A stretch of 64,000 bases of DNA from Nitrobacter sp039808345. Its GTDB lineage: Bacteria > Pseudomonadota > Alphaproteobacteria > Rhizobiales > Xanthobacteraceae. Of the stretch, positions 17,520-26,350 are shown one piece after another. Numbering within the stretch: the first letter of the stretch is position 1; the number at the start of each line of letters is the position of its first letter. The position numbers were made by a program, and so were the translations under genes. The DNA lies in the NCBI RefSeq assembly GCF_047824785.1, contig NZ_CP181167.1, positions 3,658,001 to 3,722,000 on the forward strand, given 5' to 3'. The notes under the pieces are model-generated. The model made no database searches. It worked only from the letters and a program-made list of their open reading frames with translations, and was not told the origin of the DNA.

Positions 17520-17912
17520 ATGTTTTCCAAATTCACGACCGCGGCTGTTGCCGCCACCCTTTCACTTGCCGCTTCTGCCGCCATGGCAGGCGCCGGCGAC
17601 TACTCTTTCGAGCCGGTTAATCTGGAGATGAAGAAAGGGGACGACGTCACGCTCGCCGTCCGGCTGACCAACAAGCAGACCGGCAAGCCGGTGTCGGACG
17701 CCGTTATCTTCAAGACCCGCGTCGATATGGCTCCCGACGGTATGGCCGAGATGGAGTCGCCGGTCACACCGCTGCCCTCGAAGGAGCCGGGTGTCTACGT
17801 CTTCAAAACCGACTTGCCGATGGCCGGCCGATATCAGGTGACGCTCTCCGCGAAGGTGCAGGGCGAATCCGAGACCGTCACCGGCAAGGTGATTGTCAAG
17901 GCGACCAAGTGA
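17520..17912 (+). CDS. FixH/YtkA-like periplasmic protein
   Basis: A 130-residue exported protein: signal peptide MFSKFTTAAVAATLSLAASA..., then one beta-sandwich domain of the FixH/YtkA-like type (FEPVNLEMKKGDDVTLAVRL near the start; GVYVFKTDLPMAGRYQVTL near the end). It is typical of copper/silver efflux operons, just upstream of the CusB-like adaptor. The start at 17520 puts the signal peptide at the N-terminus; an upstream in-frame start at 17469 would add a charged extension before it. A strong terminator follows directly. Confidence 0.8.
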   Translation: MFSKFTTAAVAATLSLAASAAMAGAGDYSFEPVNLEMKKGDDVTLAVRLTNKQTGKPVSDAVIFKTRVDMAPDGMAEMESPVTPLPSKEPGVYVFKTDLPMAGRYQVTLSAKVQGESETVTGKVIVKATK

Positions 17913-17915
17913 GCC

Positions 17916-17952
17916 TGCGGGCGCTCGACGGCGCCCGCATTTCTCTTTCTCA
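17916..17952 (+). terminator. rho-independent terminator after the FixH-like gene
   Basis: An 8-bp GC stem, GCGGGCGC (17917-17924) with GCGCCCGC (17931-17938), loop TCGACG, followed by the T-rich run tttctctttctc. It lies 3 bp after the stop codon. It would separate or attenuate transcription between the small periplasmic proteins and the RND pump genes. Confidence 0.75.
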
Positions 17953-17987
17953 TTCACATAATGCGCTTGGGCGCGCTGGATAACGCC

Positions 17988-19409
17988 ATGAACACGCAGC
18001 GTCTTCTGACGGCACTCGCACTCACGAGCAGTCTCGCCTTCGGTAGCTTCTGGTACTGGGCCGGCGATCACCGGTCCGTATACGCGACCACCGCGGCGGC
18101 CGCGGATCGAACTCCGCTCTATTATCGCGATCCGGACGGCGCGCCACTCTGGTCGGCAGGTCCTAAGAAGAACGACAGCGGGCGGGACTACCTGCCGGTC
18201 TACGACGACGACAAGGCCACCCCAGCCCCCCTCAAGCCGAAGCAGCAGGCGGAGGATACGTCGCGAAAGGTTATGTACTACCGCAATCCCATGGGCCTGC
18301 CGGACACGTCCCCAGTACCGAAGAAGGATTCGATGGGGATGGACTACGTTCCCGTCTACGAAGGCGACGACACCGACGACGGCAGCGTCAAACTATCGCT
18401 CGGCAAGATCCAGCGCACGGGAGTGAAGTCGGAGCCTGCCGAGCGGCTTCCGATCCGTGTCTCAATCAAGGCTCCCGGCACCATCCAGCTCGACGAGCGC
18501 CGGGTGTCGGTGATCGCGATGCGTGCCGAAAGCTTCGTACAGAAGGTCGCCAACGTGACCACTGGCACCCACGTGAAGGCGGGACAGCCGCTGATGGAGA
18601 TCTACAGTGCGGCGGTTGCCTCCGCGGCGGCGGATTATCTGGCGACGATCACCTCAGATAAGGTGGGCCAGGTAGAGAAGTACAGGAGCGGGTCGCGACA
18701 ACGGCTGACAAATCTGGCCGTGCCAGAGCAGGTCATCTCCGAGATCGACAAGTCTCATGTTGCGCCAGTGACCGTGCAGTGGTCGTCGCCGCGCGACGGC
18801 ATCGTGCTGGAGCGCAACGCCATCGAGGGGATGCGGGCCAATCCGGGCGACGTGCTGTTCCGGATCGCTGACATCTCGGCGGTCTGGGCTTTGGTCGATG
18901 TTGCCGAACGGGATCTCGGCAGCATCGAGGTCGGCCAGCCGGTTTCGATACGCGCCCGCAGCTTCTCGGGCCGAACCTTCTCGGGAAAGATCTCTGTCAT
19001 CTATCCTCAGGTGAACCGCGACACGCGCACGGCCCGCGTCCGGATCGAGCTGGACAACCCGGACTTCGCGCTGCTGCCCGACATGTACGTCGATGCCGAA
19101 ATCGACACCGCGGATGGTGCGCCGGTGCTGGCGGTGCCGGAGAGCTCCGTGCTTGACACCGGCAGCCGCCAGGCCGTTCTGGTCGATAAGGGCGAGGGGC
19201 GTTTCGAACCGCGGGTAGTGAAGGTCGGCCGTCGCGGCGGCGGCTTCATCGAGATCAGAGACGGCCTTGCCGCGGGCGAGGCGGTAGTCACCTCGGCCAA
19301 TTTCCTGATCGACGCGGAAAGCAATCTGAAGGCCGCGCTCAAGGGTTTCGCTGAGGCGACGCAGCAGCCGTCGAACGGCGCGTCAGACGCGATGGGAGAT
19401 CATAAATGA
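17988..19409 (+). CDS. cusB: CusB-type RND efflux periplasmic adaptor
   Basis: A 473-residue membrane-fusion protein that links the inner-membrane RND pump to the outer membrane channel. After an N-terminal signal/anchor (LLTALALTSSLAFGSFWYWA) come two heavy-metal-binding motifs (YYRDPDGAPLWSAGPKKNDS and MYYRNPMGLPDTSPVPKKDS, about residues 38-120). These are followed by the barrel-sandwich hybrid (GTHVKAGQPLMEIYS), a helical hairpin and the beta-barrel (VDVAERDLGSIEVGQPV) of HlyD/CusB proteins. The start at 17988 places the hydrophobic signal correctly; 17961 would add nine residues. It overlaps the pump gene by 4 bp (ATGA). No outer membrane factor gene is adjacent. Confidence 0.88.
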   Translation: MNTQRLLTALALTSSLAFGSFWYWAGDHRSVYATTAAAADRTPLYYRDPDGAPLWSAGPKKNDSGRDYLPVYDDDKATPAPLKPKQQAEDTSRKVMYYRNPMGLPDTSPVPKKDSMGMDYVPVYEGDDTDDGSVKLSLGKIQRTGVKSEPAERLPIRVSIKAPGTIQLDERRVSVIAMRAESFVQKVANVTTGTHVKAGQPLMEIYSAAVASAAADYLATITSDKVGQVEKYRSGSRQRLTNLAVPEQVISEIDKSHVAPVTVQWSSPRDGIVLERNAIEGMRANPGDVLFRIADISAVWALVDVAERDLGSIEVGQPVSIRARSFSGRTFSGKISVIYPQVNRDTRTARVRIELDNPDFALLPDMYVDAEIDTADGAPVLAVPESSVLDTGSRQAVLVDKGEGRFEPRVVKVGRRGGGFIEIRDGLAAGEAVVTSANFLIDAESNLKAALKGFAEATQQPSNGASDAMGDHK

Positions 19410-22400
19410 TTGCCCGCATCATCGCGTGGTCGGCCCGCAACCTGGTGCTGGTGCTGTTCGGCACGGGTTTCGCGGCCGCCGCCGGCCTGTATGCACTTGT
19501 TCATCTTCCGCTGGACGCGATCCCCGATCTCTCCGATACGCAGGTCATCGTCTACACTGAGTACCCTGGGCAGGCGCCTCAGGTCATCGAGGACCAGGTC
19601 ACGTACCCGCTGACGACGGCCATGCTGACGGTGCCGAAGTCCAAGGTGGTGCGCGGCTTCTCATTTTTCGGCGTGTCGTTCGTTTACGTGATCTTCGAGG
19701 ACGGCACTGATATCTACTGGGCGCGGTCGCGCGTCATGGAGTTTCTGAACGGCGCCGCCTCGAGACTTCCGGCAGGCGTCACGCCGACGATCGGCCCCGA
19801 CGCGACGGGCGTCGGCTGGGTGTACCAGTACGCCGTCATGTCCAAGGAATTGAACCTGGCGGACACGCGAACGATTCAGGACTGGAACCTGAAGTTCGCC
19901 TTGGCCAAGGCGGAAGGCGTGGCCGAGGTCGCCAGCATCGGCGGCTTCGTCAAGCAGTACAACGTCGTCCTTGACCCGCAGCGGATGCGCGATCGCGGCA
20001 TCAGCTTGCAGAAGATCCGCGACGCGATCCGTTCTAGCAACGCCGACGTCGGCGGCCGCACCGTCGAGCTCTCGGAGTTCGAATACGTGATCCGCGGCCG
20101 GGGGTACATCAAGAACATTAACGATCTCGGCAACATCGTGCTGAAGACCAGCAACGGCACACCGGTGCTGCTACGGGACGTAGCCCATGTCGAGCTCGGT
20201 CCGGACGAGCGACGGGGCATCGCCGAACTCAATGGCGAGGGCGAGGTCGCGAGCGGCATCGTGCTGCAACGCTTTGGCGTCAACGCTCTCGACGTCATCG
20301 AGAACGTCAAAAAGCGCTTTAAGGAGATCGCGAGCAGTCTACCGAAGTCCGTCGAGATCGTGCCGGTCTACGACCGGTCGAACCTGATCTACTCCGCCAT
20401 CGACACGCTCAAGCACACGCTGTTCGAAGAAAGCATCGTCGTCGCGCTCGTCTGTATCGTGTTTCTGCTGCATGTCCGCAGCGCATTGGTCGCGATCCTC
20501 ATGCTGCCGGTCGGCGTGCTGATGGCATTCGGCGCCATGAAGGTGTTGGGGGTAGGATCCAATATCATGAGCCTCGGCGGCATCGCGATCGCGATTGGTG
20601 CCATGGTTGACGCCGCCATCGTCATGATCGAGAACGCCCATAAGCACCTCGAACGGGCCAAGCCCGAAGAATCGCGGGTCCAGGTCCTGATCGACGCGGC
20701 GTCCGAGGTAGGGCCGGCGCTGTTCTTCAGCCTTTTGGTCATCACCGTGTCGTTCATGCCAATCTTCACCCTAGAATCGCAGGAAGGTCGGCTGTTCAGC
20801 CCGCTCGCGTTCACCAAGACATTCGCAATGGCCGCTGCGGCCCTGCTGTCGGTCACCCTGGTGCCGGCGCTGATGGTGATCTTTGTCCGCGGCAGGATCG
20901 TTCCGGAGCACAGGAATTTCATCAACCGCTTCCTGATTTGGATCTACCGGCCCGTGATCAAGGCCGTGCTGCAGGCGAAGACTCTGGTGATCCTCGCCGC
21001 CGTAGCGGTACTGGCTGTCACGATCTGGCCCGCACGGCAGCTCGGCACCGAATTCATGCCGACGCTCAACGAGGGCACGCTGCTGTATATGCCGACGACG
21101 CTACCCGGCATCTCTGTCACGAAGGCGGCCGAACTGTTGCAGACGCAGGATCGGATCATTAAGTCGTTCCCGGAGGTCGCCTCGGTCTATGGCAAGGCGG
21201 GACGCGCCGCGACCGCGACCGATCCGGCGCCGACTGAGATGTTCGAGACGGTGGTCAACCTGAAGCCGAAACAACAGTGGCGTCCTGGCGTGACCCTCGA
21301 CGGCCTCGTCGCCGAGATGGACAAGGCGCTGCAATTCCCCGGCGTCTCCAATGCTTGGACGATGCCGATCAAGGCCCGCATCGACATGCTATCGACCGGC
21401 ATCCGCACGCCGGTCGGTGTAAAAGTTATGGGCACAGATCTGGTCGAGATAGACCGTCTAGCCAAGCAGATCGAGAATGTCATCAAAGCTGTCCCTGGCA
21501 CATCGTCGGCCTACGCCGAACGGGGCATCGGCGGGTACTATCTCGAGATCGCGCCAGACCGCGAGGCACTTGCCCGTTACGGGATCCTGGTCCAGGACGT
21601 CCAGGACACCATCGCGGCCGCCCTCGGTGGGCAGACGGTGACCACGACCGTAGAGGGTAGGCAGCGCTTTACGGTGAACATGCGCTACCCGCGCGATCTC
21701 AGGGACAATCCAAAGGCCATCGCCAGCGACATCCTGGTGCCGATGCCGGCAGGCGGTGCCGTGCCGCTCGGCGAAGTCGCCAAGGTCGAGCCGGCGCGGG
21801 GACCGACGTCGATCCGGACCGAGAACGGACAGCTCGCGACCTACATATACCTCGACGTCCGTGATCGGGACCTAGGCAGCTATGTCGCCGACGCTCAGCG
21901 TGCCGTCACGGAGAACATCCAATTTCCCGCCGGTTATTATGTGGTCTGGAGCGGTCAATACGAATATCTGCAGAGGGCTGCCGCTCGCTTAAAGATCGTT
22001 GTCCCCGTCACGCTCGCGGTCATCTTCCTGCTGCTGTACCTAAACTTTGGGGCAATGACTGAGACCCTGATCGTCATGCTCTCGTTGCCCTTTGCCCTGG
22101 TCGGCGGACTCTGGATGATGTGGTTGCTCGGCTTCAACCTCTCCGTCGCCGTCGCCGTCGGCTTTATCGCGCTCGCTGGCGTCGCTGCCGAGACCGGCGT
22201 CGTGATGCTCATTTATCTCGATCAAGCGCTTGCCGAGATGAAAGCTAGGCGCGACGCCCAGAGCCGAATGTTGACTCGGCAGGATCTCCACGACGCCATC
22301 ATGTTGGGCGCGGTCGAGCGTGTTCGCCCCAAGATGATGACGGTGGTTGCCATCATGGCGGGCCTTCTGCCTATCATGTGGAGCACCGGCACCGGATCTG

Positions 22401-22579
22401 AGATTATGCAGCATATCGCGGCGCCGATGATCGGCGGGATGATCTCATCGACGCTCCTCACCCTCATCGTGATTCCGGCGATTTTTGGCGTCGCGAAGGG
22501 GCGCGGACTAGCCCGCGACGGCAAAGCCGCCGACACGCTGTCGAATGGTACTCCGCAAAACGTACCAAAGGCGGCATGA
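19406..22579 (+). CDS. cusA: CusA/CzcA-family heavy-metal RND efflux pump
   Basis: A 1057-residue proton-driven RND transporter. Visible hallmarks: the first membrane helix (LVLVLFGTGFAAAAGLYAL), LPLDAIPDLSDTQVI of the HME subfamily, the porter domain segments (GVAEVASIGGFVKQYNVV), TM4 with the HME signature (SLGGIAIAIGAMVDAAIVM) and the second half repeat (FNLSVAVAVGFIALAGVAAE). The close match to CusA-like pumps together with CopA and CsoR points to Cu(I)/Ag(I), although Co/Zn/Cd pumps of the same family look similar. Coupled to the adaptor by an ATGA overlap. Confidence 0.92.
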   Translation: MIARIIAWSARNLVLVLFGTGFAAAAGLYALVHLPLDAIPDLSDTQVIVYTEYPGQAPQVIEDQVTYPLTTAMLTVPKSKVVRGFSFFGVSFVYVIFEDGTDIYWARSRVMEFLNGAASRLPAGVTPTIGPDATGVGWVYQYAVMSKELNLADTRTIQDWNLKFALAKAEGVAEVASIGGFVKQYNVVLDPQRMRDRGISLQKIRDAIRSSNADVGGRTVELSEFEYVIRGRGYIKNINDLGNIVLKTSNGTPVLLRDVAHVELGPDERRGIAELNGEGEVASGIVLQRFGVNALDVIENVKKRFKEIASSLPKSVEIVPVYDRSNLIYSAIDTLKHTLFEESIVVALVCIVFLLHVRSALVAILMLPVGVLMAFGAMKVLGVGSNIMSLGGIAIAIGAMVDAAIVMIENAHKHLERAKPEESRVQVLIDAASEVGPALFFSLLVITVSFMPIFTLESQEGRLFSPLAFTKTFAMAAAALLSVTLVPALMVIFVRGRIVPEHRNFINRFLIWIYRPVIKAVLQAKTLVILAAVAVLAVTIWPARQLGTEFMPTLNEGTLLYMPTTLPGISVTKAAELLQTQDRIIKSFPEVASVYGKAGRAATATDPAPTEMFETVVNLKPKQQWRPGVTLDGLVAEMDKALQFPGVSNAWTMPIKARIDMLSTGIRTPVGVKVMGTDLVEIDRLAKQIENVIKAVPGTSSAYAERGIGGYYLEIAPDREALARYGILVQDVQDTIAAALGGQTVTTTVEGRQRFTVNMRYPRDLRDNPKAIASDILVPMPAGGAVPLGEVAKVEPARGPTSIRTENGQLATYIYLDVRDRDLGSYVADAQRAVTENIQFPAGYYVVWSGQYEYLQRAAARLKIVVPVTLAVIFLLLYLNFGAMTETLIVMLSLPFALVGGLWMMWLLGFNLSVAVAVGFIALAGVAAETGVVMLIYLDQALAEMKARRDAQSRMLTRQDLHDAIMLGAVERVRPKMMTVVAIMAGLLPIMWSTGTGSEIMQHIAAPMIGGMISSTLLTLIVIPAIFGVAKGRGLARDGKAADTLSNGTPQNVPKAA

Positions 22580-22773
22580 GCGAGAGTATCGAGCAAAAAT
22601 AGATTTCCAGATGAGCATGACTTGCAATTGACAGGACCGGCCATGTACCTGGCGGCGGTGGTCGCCGGCCAAGGTAGGTACATGATGGGTTTGCCCGATT
22701 GCCGAACGAACCTGTTCGGGCGCGTTATCTCGTGGTTGAATTTTTCCTCGCAGCGGCCGAATGGAGCCTCACA

Positions 22774-23166
22774 ATGAGCATATTTGGAAAGATCATGGGC
22801 GCCATCTTCGGCAGCCACGCCGAAGCTGCTACACCGACATCAAAACCCGAGACAGGCGAAGGCAATACCGCCTCTACCTCAAATGCAGCGGCCGCCGGCC
22901 TCAATGTTGATGTTGCAGCCATTCTTGACAAGGCTGTCGCCAAGAAAAGCGAACAGCTGGTCTGGCGGACTTCGATCATTGACTTGATGAAGGCACTTGA
23001 TGTCGATTTCAGCCTCAGCGCTCACAAGGAACTGGCGAAGGATCTGGGCTATCCAGGCGACATGAACGACTCCGCGACGATGAACATTTGGCTGCATAAG
23101 CAAATGATGGCACAGCTGGCGGCTAACGGCGGCAAATTACCGCCCGATCTCACCCGCGCAGCTTAG
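22774..23166 (+). CDS. DUF3597 domain protein
   Basis: A 130-residue protein matching the DUF3597 family: N-terminal MSIFGKIMGAIFG, an Ala/Thr-rich linker, then the folded domain (VDVAAILDKAVAKKSEQ, WRTSIIDLMKALDVDFSL, KELAKDLGYPGD). The family often carries a LysM domain at one end in other species; none is seen here. ATG at 22774 is chosen because it gives the family N-terminus and has GGAG upstream. Function unknown. Confidence 0.85.
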   Translation: MSIFGKIMGAIFGSHAEAATPTSKPETGEGNTASTSNAAAAGLNVDVAAILDKAVAKKSEQLVWRTSIIDLMKALDVDFSLSAHKELAKDLGYPGDMNDSATMNIWLHKQMMAQLAANGGKLPPDLTRAA

Positions 23167-23207
23167 CGAGGGTTCGCATCGTTATTCATTCCAACAGGAG
23201 TTCGGCA

Positions 23208-23295
23208 AGTGCGATCGGTACTGTGAAGTGGTTCAACGGGCAGAAGGGCTATGGGTTCATCGAGCCTGAGAGCGGCGGTAAGGACGTGTTCGTCC
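23208..23295 (+). pseudogene. cold-shock protein gene, cut by an IS and lacking a start
   Basis: The frame reads AIGTVKWFNGQKGYGFIEPE and GGKDVFV, the RNP1-containing N-terminal half of a CspA-family nucleic-acid-binding protein. The usual ATG is replaced by AGT at the expected place (an AGGAG lies just upstream). At 23296 the left end of an IS interrupts the gene, and the 3' half does not reappear after the element's right end at 24390. It is dead at both ends. Confidence 0.75.
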
Positions 23296-24390
23296 TGTGC
23301 CTACCGCAAATCAAATCCGAATATATTGGTGATGCAGCCCGCCCAGGATTGGTCGACAGAGAATGCGTCCGGCTGTCTCGACGGCACGTGATATCGGCGC
23401 GTCCTTGTTCAATGATAAGTGAGTGCGCGTGCCGTTGTAGTAGCTCATGTACGAGAGCAGCACGTGGCGCAGATGGCGTTCGCCGACTACCACGAGATGA
23501 TCAACGCATTCCCTGCGGATCGATCCGATCAGCCGTTCAGCATACGCATTTTGCCACGGTGAGCGAGGAGACGTCGGGCGATCGCGAATACCGATGGATC
23601 GAACCCGACGCATGAATATTTCGCCGTATGCGCCGTCTCGATCCCGGACCAGGTAGCGAGGGATTTGCTCCCAGCCGCAAGCTTGAGTGAGCTGATTGGC
23701 GATCCATTCGGCCGTTGGATGCGCGGTCACCCCAAACCACAGGATCTGCCGCCGGCCGTGGCCCATGATCAGCAACCCATAGAGCAGTCGGAACGAGATT
23801 GTCGGCACCACGAACAGGTCCATCGCCACGATCCCGTCAGCATGGTTACGAAGGAACGTCTTCCATCCTTGTGACGGAGGGGCTCTCCTCCGCGCCATAT
23901 ACTTGGCGACGCTGGTCTGGCCGATCTCGATACCCAGCTTGAGAAGCTCACCATGGATTCGCGGCGCTCCCCACAACGGGTTGGCGAGGCTCATCTCGCG
24001 GATCAGCCGGCGAATTTCCAACGGCACTGTTGGTCGGCCGCAGCGGCGGCGCGATTTCCAGCGCCAATACGATCGGAAGCCCGCGCGGTGCCATCTTATA
24101 ACCGTGTCCGGCTTAACGATCGCAAGCGCACGACAGGTCTGAGGAAACAACCGGTAAAGACCAATGAAAATCAGTCGGTCAATTGGGTTGAAAGCAAGCT
24201 TGCGAGGCGCCCCTCGCCGAAACACATTGATTTGTTGCCGCAATACCAAAATCTCGGCCTCAAGCGTAGCTCGCGACCGGAAAAGATCCGTGAACATCCG
24301 CCAGATCAGTCTGCACAGGTCCAACATCACGCAACAGCATCGCCCGATTCTCAACCAGCTACCAGCCGGATATGGTTTGCGGTAGGGACA
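23296..24390 (-). mobile_element. IS with rve transposase inserted in csp gene
   Basis: About 1.1 kb. The ends form inverted repeats: left CCTGTGCCTACCGCAAATCA against the complement of the right end, CCTGTCCCTACCGCAAACCA. The element carries one transposase on the minus strand. It interrupts the cold-shock gene on its left; the right flank is unrelated DNA, so a deletion followed insertion. Confidence 0.8.
23311..24330 (-). CDS. rve-type DDE transposase
   Basis: A 339-residue transposase starting MLDLCRLIWRMFTDLF, with RATLEAEILVLRQQINV near the N-terminus, which I know from integrase-core transposases of alphaproteobacteria. The catalytic core shows AMDLFVV, RDRDGAYGEIF and the E in ERLIGSIRRECVDH, then HLSLNKDAPISR. 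An open frame extends upstream to 24540, but that part lies outside the element's right terminal repeat, so the start at 24330 is preferred. It is complete. Confidence 0.88.
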   Translation of the reverse strand: MMLDLCRLIWRMFTDLFRSRATLEAEILVLRQQINVFRRGAPRKLAFNPIDRLIFIGLYRLFPQTCRALAIVKPDTVIRWHRAGFRSYWRWKSRRRCGRPTVPLEIRRLIREMSLANPLWGAPRIHGELLKLGIEIGQTSVAKYMARRRAPPSQGWKTFLRNHADGIVAMDLFVVPTISFRLLYGLLIMGHGRRQILWFGVTAHPTAEWIANQLTQACGWEQIPRYLVRDRDGAYGEIFMRRVRSIGIRDRPTSPRSPWQNAYAERLIGSIRRECVDHLVVVGERHLRHVLLSYMSYYNGTRTHLSLNKDAPISRAVETAGRILCRPILGGLHHQYIRI

Positions 24391-24744
24391 GGCAGAAGGC
24401 CGCTGATCTACGCGATTACGCCTGACGATCGAGCCGCGCTCGTCCCGATCTGGATCGTGTCGCAGGCATATCGTTGGGCAAGAGCACCGAACGAGACCGA
24501 TCATCGAACGCACCGCGGTCGGCGAGAGCGCCAGCGCCATCCGTCAGTCAGATACCCAAGAAACCGCGTCCCGGATACGCCGAACTGAAGCGGACATGTA
24601 TAGACATTCCAGATCGCATGGATGAGAGCCAGCTATGGCCGTAGGTCCGCGTTCGTCAACGAGGATGGCGAACATATAGAAGCGACTTTCGGCAAAGATG
24701 TGGTCACTGAAAGCGATTGCTGCGAGGACAAGGCCAAGGCAGCT
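24391..24744. other. gap between the IS and the Qat operon end
   Basis: About 350 bp. Open frames run through it but show nothing I recognise. It may contain the 3' end region of the minus-strand operon; no clear terminator hairpin was found. Confidence 0.35.
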
Positions 24745-25677
24745 TCAGTCATTTCCATAATCATCATTTGGATAGTAAGGCTCTGGTTCAATATCAAAAT
24801 ACTCGGTCGGATCATTTTCCACCGTCCGCAAAACCTGATCGGCAAGACCTGCTACGCGAAGTTCTTGCGTCCCCATTAGAAGCAAGTTGCACACACCGCA
24901 TTCAAATTTCCGTGGGGAAAAGATGCTCTGAATAAAAATGGATGCGTCTTCAATTTGGGCTGGCAGGTCGCCGATGTGCTTAACAGTCAGACTTCCTTTG
25001 CTCTGGCATGCAGGGCATGTTGTTTCCGTCGCCCATATCTCATTCTGTTGGAGCGCCCAACCACGTTTTGGCGCTTTCGTCTTGCGCCGGGCTTCAAGCT
25101 CTTGTGGGGTTAGCCCTGATATCATCCTGCTACAATCAGCAACCCTTTTCCTCACTTCAGCATCGATCTTTTTATCGGTTCTGGCGTTCGTCTCTCTGGC
25201 TTCCCGCGCACGTGCGGAGCCAAGAAGGTCGTCCAAGTCTCTGCCGAGAAATTTAGTGAGGATGTCCAGTGACCGGTAAAAATCGGGAAGCCACTGGCCG
25301 CTGCCGAAATCAGCATAAGCAACTTCGCCGGTGTGCAGCTGGCGGTTTCTTCGCTCCGATAGGATAAGACATGCATTTGCATCTTCTGACGTGAATTCAT
25401 CCACAAAATGGACAAGGCGGGCGAAGATCGTCTTCGCAACGATCGTGCGTGGCTCTTTGGTTGGTACACCAAACGCGTACAAAATATTCGGCGCTCCATC
25501 ACCTCTCGGGTCAGCAATCAGGGCCGGATGAACCTTGGCCAACGCAGCCTTTCCAAGCGCTTCAAGAGTAAATGATGCGAACAGCGGAAATTTCGTTGGA
25601 TCGGGATCAGCAGCTATAGTCTGACCGGCAAATAGTTTCGCCTTTTCCCACAGGCTATCAGATGTCCATTCTTGCAT
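24745..25677 (-). CDS. zinc-ribbon protein, last gene of the extended Qat operon
   Basis: A 310-residue protein of no recognised family. The N-terminal two thirds are helical (a HEPN-like or regulatory fold is possible, not shown). The C-terminal third has two Cys pairs about 45 residues apart (TTCPACQSKG and FECGVCNLL) that should bind zinc, and it ends in an acidic tail (EPYYPNDDYGND). The ATG at 25677 has GAGG 9 bp upstream and overlaps the stop of the preceding oxygenase-like gene by 20 bp; starts at 25692 or 25746 are possible but lack a ribosome-binding site. The overlap and strand place it in one transcription unit with qatABCD. Its role there is unknown. Confidence 0.65.
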   Translation of the reverse strand: MQEWTSDSLWEKAKLFAGQTIAADPDPTKFPLFASFTLEALGKAALAKVHPALIADPRGDGAPNILYAFGVPTKEPRTIVAKTIFARLVHFVDEFTSEDANACLILSERRNRQLHTGEVAYADFGSGQWLPDFYRSLDILTKFLGRDLDDLLGSARAREARETNARTDKKIDAEVRKRVADCSRMISGLTPQELEARRKTKAPKRGWALQQNEIWATETTCPACQSKGSLTVKHIGDLPAQIEDASIFIQSIFSPRKFECGVCNLLLMGTQELRVAGLADQVLRTVENDPTEYFDIEPEPYYPNDDYGND

Positions 25678-26350
25678 GCTGCCATACCTCATAACGGATA
25701 ATGCGTCGATCGTGGTCCCCACCTTCCTCAAGAGCTTCGCGGGCATGGGTAGAGCGCCAATTATCGATGATAAGTGCTGACCCAGGAGACCATCGGTGCC
25801 TAACCTGCGATTGCGAAAGTTGATGTGGGATTAGTTCGCAGCACTCATGTGCTGCCGCATTCGCTGCTGAAAGGCATAGAGGGTCCCATCGTATCGCTGA
25901 TCGATCTCCAATCGATATCCGAGCCGAGACGTTGAACGTTCGACCTCCGTTGGTAAGGTACCAAGAACTTCGATCGAGCGTCCGGAGTAGCTTTGGCGGT
26001 AATAGATCAACCGTTGAAACGAATGTCCCGCGCTGAAACACATGGCTGCTCTCGTTGTGCAATATGAGAAGTCTCGGTGGGATCGGCCGGAAAGCAAAAT
26101 CTGTATGATGAGGAAATCCGCCAACGCCAAAGCGGCCCGATAAAGAATTTGATCTCGCCTCGGCTTGGGTTCTTACGATCAATTCCGACCTTGTGATGCG
26201 ACCAATCCGACGAAGCGCCTTGAGAAAATGCTCTAATTCGTCAGCCGCCAGATTGATCGAGGCAACGCCAAGCTCTCCGAGAGTTGAAATGATCGGTGAG
26301 ATATTCAACGACCCCTCCGTCACACCGGTAGCCGCGGGCGCCAGCTTCAA
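25658..26350 (-). CDS. TauD/TfdA-like 2OG-Fe(II) oxygenase in the Qat operon
   Basis: A 230-residue protein with the facial triad of iron/2-oxoglutarate oxygenases: H82-x-D84 in GFPHHTDFAF, distal H202 in NWRSTHAREA, and arginines at 215-219 (DRRIIRYEVW) for 2OG binding. The arrangement fits TauD/TfdA-type enzymes, which hydroxylate small molecules or modified residues; the substrate here is unknown. It is somewhat shorter than TauD (about 280). Translation would begin at TTG 26350, overlapping the qatD stop (TTGA), with an in-frame TAA just upstream, so no longer start is possible; GTG 26323 is an alternative. Such a gene is not one of the four described Qat components. Confidence 0.7.
   Translation of the reverse strand: MKLAPAATGVTEGSLNISPIISTLGELGVASINLAADELEHFLKALRRIGRITRSELIVRTQAEARSNSLSGRFGVGGFPHHTDFAFRPIPPRLLILHNESSHVFQRGTFVSTVDLLPPKLLRTLDRSSWYLTNGGRTFNVSARISIGDRSAIRWDPLCLSAANAAAHECCELIPHQLSQSQVRHRWSPGSALIIDNWRSTHAREALEEGGDHDRRIIRYEVWQHARMDI

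Noticed and set aside
23311..24540. Longer start for the rve transposase (24540)
   Set aside because: The extension lies outside the terminal repeat of the element and has no family similarity; the start at 24330 gives the usual N-terminus.
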